Of a stretch of 11,200 nucleotides of DNA, positions 7,237 through 11,200 are shown one piece after another. Location of the stretch: assembly GCA_017419465.1 (NCBI GenBank), contig JAFOLE010000130.1:1-11200 (forward strand). Reading direction: 5' to 3'. Position 1 is the first letter of the stretch; the number at the start of each line of letters is the position of its first letter. The notes beneath the pieces were generated by a model, which did not search any database, was not told the DNA's origin, and worked only from the letters and a program-made list of their open reading frames with translations. The stretch comes from Solobacterium sp. (GTDB taxonomy: Bacteria; Bacillota_I; Bacilli_A; Erysipelotrichales; Erysipelotrichaceae). A program made the translations under genes and the position numbers.

Positions 7237-7245
7237 TGCTATACG
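7237..7245 (+). promoter_or_regulatory. Candidate extended -10 promoter of the ABC exporter operon
   Basis: TGC-TATACG (7237-7245) is a TG-extended -10 with four of six hexamer matches. It closely resembles the tRNA-Ser promoter in this window. No acceptable -35 is present at 16-18 bases. It lies downstream of the 7179-7208 hairpin, and transcription from it would start near 7252, leaving a leader of about 31 bases. Confidence 0.4.
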
Positions 7246-7282
7246 TAGCCCGTTCTTTTTGATACATTAACAGTTGCGCATT

Positions 7283-9112
7283 ATGAGTGAGACAAAGAAA
7301 AAACAGCGGTTTGAGACCAAAGGCCGCATGCTGGGATACTTTCTGAAAGGAAGCCTGAAGTGGTTTGTACTTTCGGTTCTTTTTACAATTGCCGTAACCC
7401 TGATGGATATGATCAATCCGAAGATCATCTCCTTTACCGTGGACTCCGTCATCGGCGATAAGCCGGCAGAACTGCCTGCGCCGGTATTAAACCTGATTGA
7501 ATCCATCGGCGGGACCGGGTATCTGCGGGAACACCTCGGCATCCTTGCCGGAACGGTTGTGGTTCTGGCGTTGATCCGTGCGGTATTCCGCTATCTCTGG
7601 CGGGTGTTCAACGCACGCGGTGCGGAAACCTTTGTCGAGACGACCCGGAACTCTGCCTTTGAACATCTGCTTGCGCTTCCTGCCGCATGGCACAGCGAGC
7701 ATCATACCGGTGATATTATCCAGCGCTGCACCTCGGATATTGAAACGATCAAGGTATTCCTGTCCGAACAGCTTGCCAGCCTGTTCCGGATCATTCCGAC
7801 GCTGATCCTGGCATTTCTGTTCATGTACCGGATCCATCCGGGACTGATGGTATATGCGCTGATCTTCGTGCCGCTGATCGTCGGATACAGTCTTTTCTTC
7901 CATAAGAAAATCGGCTCTGCCTTCCGCAAGGCGGATGAAGAGGAAGGAAAGCTGTCCGCAATTGCCCAGGAAAACCTGACGGGTGTGCGTGTCGTGCGTG
8001 CGTTTGGAAAAGAGCAGTACGAACGGACCCGCTTTGAAGAAAAGAATAAAACCTATACCGCACTGTGGATTCATCTGATGCGTCTGCTTGCGAGCTTCTG
8101 GTGCTCCATGGATCTGTTGTCGGGCGCGCAGATTCTGACGATTACATCTCTCGGCGCCGTCTATGCCGTGCATGGCGAACTGACTGCCGGCAACTATATT
8201 GCGTTTCTTACCTACAACACGATGATGATCTGGCCGGTGCGCATGCTGGGAAGAATCATCGCCAACCTGTCGAAGGCGGGCGTTGCGATCGACCGTCTGC
8301 GCGAGATCATGAATGCCGAGCCGGAAAAAGACGTGGAGAATGCCCTTAAGCCGGATCTTACCGGTGATATCGTATTTGACCACGTGAGCTACTCCTTCGG
8401 CGATGAAACCGCGCATGTCCTCAATGACATCAGCTTTACCGTAAAAACCGGAACCACGGTCGGAATTCTCGGCGCAACCGGTTCGGGAAAATCCACACTC
8501 ATGTATCTGCTTGACCGTATTTATCCGCTGCCGGAAAAAGACGGAAAGATTACCATCGGCGGCGTGGATATTCAGAAGATGAACGCATCCTATCTGCGTG
8601 ATCATATCGGCATTGTTCTGCAGGAACCGTATCTGTTCTCCCGTTCGCTGGAAGACAACATCCGCATCGCCAACCGGAGCGCAGGACGCACCGAAGTCCG
8701 AGATGCGGCAGGCATTGCCGTGCTCGATGAGGCAATCGAACATTTTGAGGACGGCTATGACACCTTTGTCGGTGAGCGCGGCGTGACATTGTCCGGCGGA
8801 CAGAAACAGCGCACGGCAATTGCGCAGATGTTAATCCGGAAGCCGCCGATCATGGTATTTGATGATTCCCTTTCCGCAGTGGATGCGGAGACCGACGCAA
8901 AGATCCGTGCGGCGCTGGCAGAGAAGACCGGCAATTCCACCGTCTTCCTGATTGCCCACCGGATTACGACACTGATGAACGCCGATGAGATCATCGTGCT
9001 TGACCGCGGACGGCTTGCCGAGCAGGGCACGCATGAAGAACTGCTTGCGCGCAACGGCATCTACCGCCGGATCTATGATCTTCAGATGGCCGGAAGGGAG
9101 GTGGAAGAATGA
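7283..9112 (+). CDS. ABC exporter half-transporter, subunit 1 (degenerate catalytic site), BmrC-like
   Basis: Membrane-embedded half-transporter of 609 residues, with an N-terminal six-helix exporter domain (about 1-340) and a C-terminal nucleotide-binding domain. With the next gene it should form a heterodimer that exports drugs, lipids or peptides; substrate unknown. The NBD has Walker A GATGSGKST (397-405), Q-loop Q447, an intact signature LSGGQ (503-507), Walker B IMVFD (523-527) followed by D528 instead of the catalytic Glu, D-loop SAVD and H-loop H559. The Glu-to-Asp change marks the subunit bearing the degenerate ATP site in heterodimeric exporters such as TM287/288 and BmrCD. There is no C39 peptidase domain. 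ATG 7283 is preferred over TTG 7274 because its product begins MSETK, as the partner does, but neither start has a clear Shine-Dalgarno. The stop overlaps the next start by 4 bases (ATGA). Confidence 0.93.
   Translation: MSETKKKQRFETKGRMLGYFLKGSLKWFVLSVLFTIAVTLMDMINPKIISFTVDSVIGDKPAELPAPVLNLIESIGGTGYLREHLGILAGTVVVLALIRAVFRYLWRVFNARGAETFVETTRNSAFEHLLALPAAWHSEHHTGDIIQRCTSDIETIKVFLSEQLASLFRIIPTLILAFLFMYRIHPGLMVYALIFVPLIVGYSLFFHKKIGSAFRKADEEEGKLSAIAQENLTGVRVVRAFGKEQYERTRFEEKNKTYTALWIHLMRLLASFWCSMDLLSGAQILTITSLGAVYAVHGELTAGNYIAFLTYNTMMIWPVRMLGRIIANLSKAGVAIDRLREIMNAEPEKDVENALKPDLTGDIVFDHVSYSFGDETAHVLNDISFTVKTGTTVGILGATGSGKSTLMYLLDRIYPLPEKDGKITIGGVDIQKMNASYLRDHIGIVLQEPYLFSRSLEDNIRIANRSAGRTEVRDAAGIAVLDEAIEHFEDGYDTFVGERGVTLSGGQKQRTAIAQMLIRKPPIMVFDDSLSAVDAETDAKIRAALAEKTGNSTVFLIAHRITTLMNADEIIVLDRGRLAEQGTHEELLARNGIYRRIYDLQMAGREVEE
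9095..9102 (+). promoter_or_regulatory. Strong ribosome binding site of ABC subunit 2
   Basis: AGGGAGGT (9095-9102) ends 6 bases before the ATG at 9109 and lies inside the end of the upstream gene. It contrasts with the absence of such a site before subunit 1. Confidence 0.85.
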
Positions 9113-10932
9113 GTGAAACAAAGACGGAAGAAATCAAAACCCTTCCCGGACTCGGACTTCCCGAGCTTCTGCCGTACCTGAAGCCGTACCGGAAGACACT
9201 GATCGCCATGGTCTTCCTGGGGCTTGTCGCTTCCCTGGTGGATTCCATCATGCCGTTATTCAACCGGTATGCACTGAATCACTTCATCGGTGAAAACACG
9301 CTGGATACCCTTGGCATCTTTATCGTGCTGTACATCGTATCGACCGTGATCAAGGTGCTGTCGGATTTCATCAGTCTGACGCTGGCAGGGCGCACCGAGA
9401 TGTCGGTGAACCGCGACCTGCGGAATGCAAGTTTCAATCACCTGCAGACCCTCTCGTTCTCCTACTTCAATCAGAACTCCGTCGGCTACATTCATGCACG
9501 CGTGATGAGCGACACCGGAAAGATCGGTGAACTCGTCGCATGGCGGATGATGGATATTGTCTGGAATCTGTCCTATATCATTGCGGTAGTCGTTGTCATG
9601 TTCCGGCTGAACGTGCGGCTGGCGCTGATGTTTGTGATCATCATTCCGGCTGCGGCGGTTCTGATCACCCACTTCGGACGGAAATACATGGCCTACAACC
9701 GGAAGATCCGGGAAATCAACTCCCGCATCACCGGAAACTTCAATGAAGGAATTACCGGCATCCGGTCCATCAAGACGATGGCGATCGAAGATGTCATCGA
9801 TACGGACTTCCGTGCCGAAACGGAAAACATGAAACGTACCTCGGTGCGTGCCATGCATTACGGCGCCATTCTCTCGGCTGCCGTAACCGGCATCGGATCC
9901 TTCTGCCTGGCACTGGTGCTCTGGCAGGGAGGCTACCTTACAAAAGAAATGGTGATGGAGATCGGCACCCTGTCGGTATTCATCTCCTATGCGGTCGGCA
10001 TCATGGACCCGATTGAAATGCTTACCGAAACGATTTCCGGCATCATCGCGATTCAGGTCAACATCGAGCGCTTCACCAAGCTGATGAAGACGGAAAGCGA
10101 TGTGGCGGACCGTCCGGAGGTCATTGAGAAGTACGGCGACACCTTTGCGCCGAAGAAGGAAAACTGGGAAGAACTGAAGGGTGATGTCGAGTTCCGCGAT
10201 GTCAGCTTCCGGTATCCGGACGGCAAGGAGCTCGTACTGGAGCACTTCAATCTGAAGGTTCCTCACGGCACTAACGTCGCAATCGTCGGCGAAACCGGCG
10301 CGGGCAAATCGACACTGGTCAATCTGGTATGCCGGTTCTATGAACCGACGACCGGAACCGTCCTGATTGACGGAAGAGACGCAAGGGAACGCTCCCAGCT
10401 CTGGCTGCACTCCAATATCGGCTACGTGCTTCAGACCCCGCATCTGTTTTCCGGATCGATCCGTGACAACCTGAAATACGGCAATCCGGATGCGACGGAT
10501 GAACAGATCATGGACGCACTGAAACTGGTCAATGCGACCGGCGTCGTGGAAAAGATGGACAAGGGACTCGACAGCGATGTCGGGGAAGGCGGCGATCAGC
10601 TGTCGGTCGGTGAAAAACAGCTGCTCTCCTTTGCCCGGGCACTGCTTGCGGATCCGCGCATCCTGATTCTGGATGAAGCGACATCCTCGGTCGATACGGT
10701 TACGGAGAAAGCGATTCAGAAAGCAATCGAAACCGTGATCCAGGGACGCACGAGCTTCGTGATCGCGCATCGTCTCAGCACGATCATCGATGCGGATGTG
10801 ATCCTTGTGGTAAAGGACGGAAAAATCATCGAACAGGGCAGACATAAGGACCTGATGAAGCAGAAAGGCTACTATTACAGTCTTTATACCCGGCAGTTTG
10901 ATGAGGATGCGGTAAACAGTACAAACGCATAA
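9109..10932 (+). CDS. ABC exporter half-transporter, subunit 2 (canonical catalytic Glu, degenerate signature), BmrD-like
   Basis: Second half of the heterodimeric exporter, 607 residues, with six predicted membrane helices (to about residue 330) and a C-terminal NBD. Walker A is GETGAGKST (394-402), the Q-loop residue is Q442, Walker B is ILILD (518-522) followed by catalytic E523, and the H-loop is H554. The signature reads LSVGE (498-502) in place of LSGGQ. In the head-to-tail NBD dimer this altered signature faces the Walker motifs of subunit 1, which themselves carry Asp for Glu. One site is therefore degenerate. The other (Walker A/B of this subunit with LSGGQ of subunit 1) is fully equipped for hydrolysis. 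The ATG overlaps the upstream stop as ATGA, implying coupled translation. The substrate cannot be told from sequence; multidrug export is the commonest role for this architecture. Confidence 0.93.
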   Translation: MSETKTEEIKTLPGLGLPELLPYLKPYRKTLIAMVFLGLVASLVDSIMPLFNRYALNHFIGENTLDTLGIFIVLYIVSTVIKVLSDFISLTLAGRTEMSVNRDLRNASFNHLQTLSFSYFNQNSVGYIHARVMSDTGKIGELVAWRMMDIVWNLSYIIAVVVVMFRLNVRLALMFVIIIPAAAVLITHFGRKYMAYNRKIREINSRITGNFNEGITGIRSIKTMAIEDVIDTDFRAETENMKRTSVRAMHYGAILSAAVTGIGSFCLALVLWQGGYLTKEMVMEIGTLSVFISYAVGIMDPIEMLTETISGIIAIQVNIERFTKLMKTESDVADRPEVIEKYGDTFAPKKENWEELKGDVEFRDVSFRYPDGKELVLEHFNLKVPHGTNVAIVGETGAGKSTLVNLVCRFYEPTTGTVLIDGRDARERSQLWLHSNIGYVLQTPHLFSGSIRDNLKYGNPDATDEQIMDALKLVNATGVVEKMDKGLDSDVGEGGDQLSVGEKQLLSFARALLADPRILILDEATSSVDTVTEKAIQKAIETVIQGRTSFVIAHRLSTIIDADVILVVKDGKIIEQGRHKDLMKQKGYYYSLYTRQFDEDAVNSTNA

Positions 10933-10941
10933 CAAACAGAT

Positions 10942-10978
10942 GCAAAGCACACGGCGTATGCAGCGCCGTGTGTTTTGC
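10942..10978 (+). terminator. Intrinsic terminator of the ABC exporter operon
   Basis: A 15-bp stem (10942-10956 with 10964-10978) has one G-U pair and a 7-base loop TATGCAG. The GC-rich core ACACGGCG/CGCCGTGT is followed by TTTT within the lower stem, and GTTTT follows at 10979-10983. It starts 10 bases after the stop codon. Confidence 0.85.
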
Positions 10979-11089
10979 GTTTTCGGGGCATTTACGCGGT
11001 GAAGACGGGCGTACCCGGAAATTTTCTGAAAAAAAACCGACAAACGGGAATGCAGGGTGAAAAAGTGAAAGATTTGTGAAAAGAACGGA

Positions 11090-11118
11090 TGGAAACCTTT
11101 CCAAACCTGTGCTAGTCT
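11090..11118 (+). promoter_or_regulatory. Candidate promoter of the secreted-protein gene at the window end
   Basis: TGGAAA (11090-11095, 4 of 6 to consensus) and TAGTCT (11113-11118) are separated by 17 bases. TGTGC directly before the -10 gives a TRTGn extension as in the tRNA-Ser promoter. An alternative is TTTCCA (11098-11103) with TATATG (11121-11126), also at 17 bases. A short inverted repeat, GGAAA-CC-TTTCC (11091-11102), overlaps the -35. The leader would be about 25 bases. Confidence 0.5.
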
Positions 11119-11137
11119 TATATATGTTTCAAAATAT

Positions 11138-11143
11138 AGGAGG
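11138..11143 (+). promoter_or_regulatory. Consensus Shine-Dalgarno of the last gene
   Basis: A full AGGAGG at 11138-11143 lies 6 bases before the ATG at 11150, the best ribosome site in the window. It establishes that the short visible reading frame is real. Confidence 0.9.
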
Positions 11144-11149
11144 GAAAGC

Positions 11150-11200
11150 ATGAAAAAGTATTTTGCAACATTCCTGTCTGCATTAATGGCTCTTTCACTC
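11150..11200 (+). CDS. N-terminus of a secreted protein or lipoprotein, truncated by window edge
   Basis: Only 17 codons are visible, MKKYFATFLSALMALSL. A positively charged start (two Lys) leads into a hydrophobic stretch, the pattern of a Gram-positive signal peptide directing export by the Sec pathway. A lipobox cysteine, if present, would lie just past the window end. A solute-binding lipoprotein would be a common guess, but nothing visible decides the function. A consensus ribosome site and a plausible promoter precede it, and the ABC operon terminator separates it from the exporter genes, so it is probably a separate transcription unit. Confidence 0.8.
   Translation, partial: MKKYFATFLSALMALSL

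Noticed and set aside
7215..7262. A 15-codon ORF (ATG 7215) in the ABC leader
   Set aside because: No ribosome site precedes it, it begins after the hairpin so it could not control it by stalling, and its composition is unremarkable.
7487..8743. A 418-codon minus-strand open frame opposite ABC subunit 1
   Set aside because: Codon-bias shadow of the ABC gene, with no domain, promoter or ribosome site seen.
9256..11151. A 631-codon open frame on the minus strand opposite ABC subunit 2
   Set aside because: It mirrors the whole plus-strand gene, is rich in His, Arg and Asp with no recognisable domain, and crosses the terminator. The plus strand has all ABC motifs.

Overview
The window reads as ordinary chromosome from a Bacillota (Firmicutes) bacterium, most likely an anaerobic gut-type member of the Erysipelotrichia or Clostridia. 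This placement is inferred from several signs. Glycolysis uses a pyrophosphate-dependent phosphofructokinase. Shine-Dalgarno sites are strong (AGGAGG type). Most genes end in intrinsic terminators with U-tails. Several promoters have TG-extended -10 boxes, and the last gene begins with a typical Gram-positive signal peptide. Base composition is moderately GC-rich throughout, with no clear island of foreign DNA. No transposase, integrase, phage gene, CRISPR array or long repeat is visible, and no gene-free stretch exceeds 300 bases.

Layout: (1) 1-1499, the 3' part of a PPi-dependent phosphofructokinase gene, closed by a perfect hairpin terminator. (2) 1685-3574, a seven-helix membrane protein with a degenerate GGDEF domain and an apparently intact EAL domain, a probable c-di-GMP phosphodiesterase. 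(3) 3600-4079, a convergent minus-strand GNAT acetyltransferase that shares a bidirectional terminator with the EAL gene. (4) 4169-4254, a minus-strand tRNA-Ser(CGA) with its own promoter and terminator. (5) 4384-7094, a two-gene operon for a TldD/TldE-type metallopeptidase pair with a 1-base stop/start overlap. (6) 7283-10932, a two-gene operon for a heterodimeric ABC exporter with a 4-base overlap, preceded by a second hairpin terminator. (7) 11150 onward, the first 17 codons of a secreted protein or lipoprotein with its promoter and ribosome binding site.

How the parts work together: TldD carries the zinc-binding HEAFGH motif and the late cysteine, while TldE lacks the motif, as in the known TldD/TldE heterodimer. 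The two ABC half-transporters have complementary defects. The first has Asp instead of the catalytic Glu after Walker B, and the second has LSVGE instead of LSGGQ. Together they would form one working and one degenerate ATP site, as in BmrCD and TM287/288. The other genes are separate transcription units. I see no convincing new system. The points most worth a second look are the ABC operon leader (hairpin with U-tail, overlapping small ORF, no Shine-Dalgarno on the first gene), the EAL sensor, and the possible but unproven link between the TldD/E peptidase and the exporter next to it.
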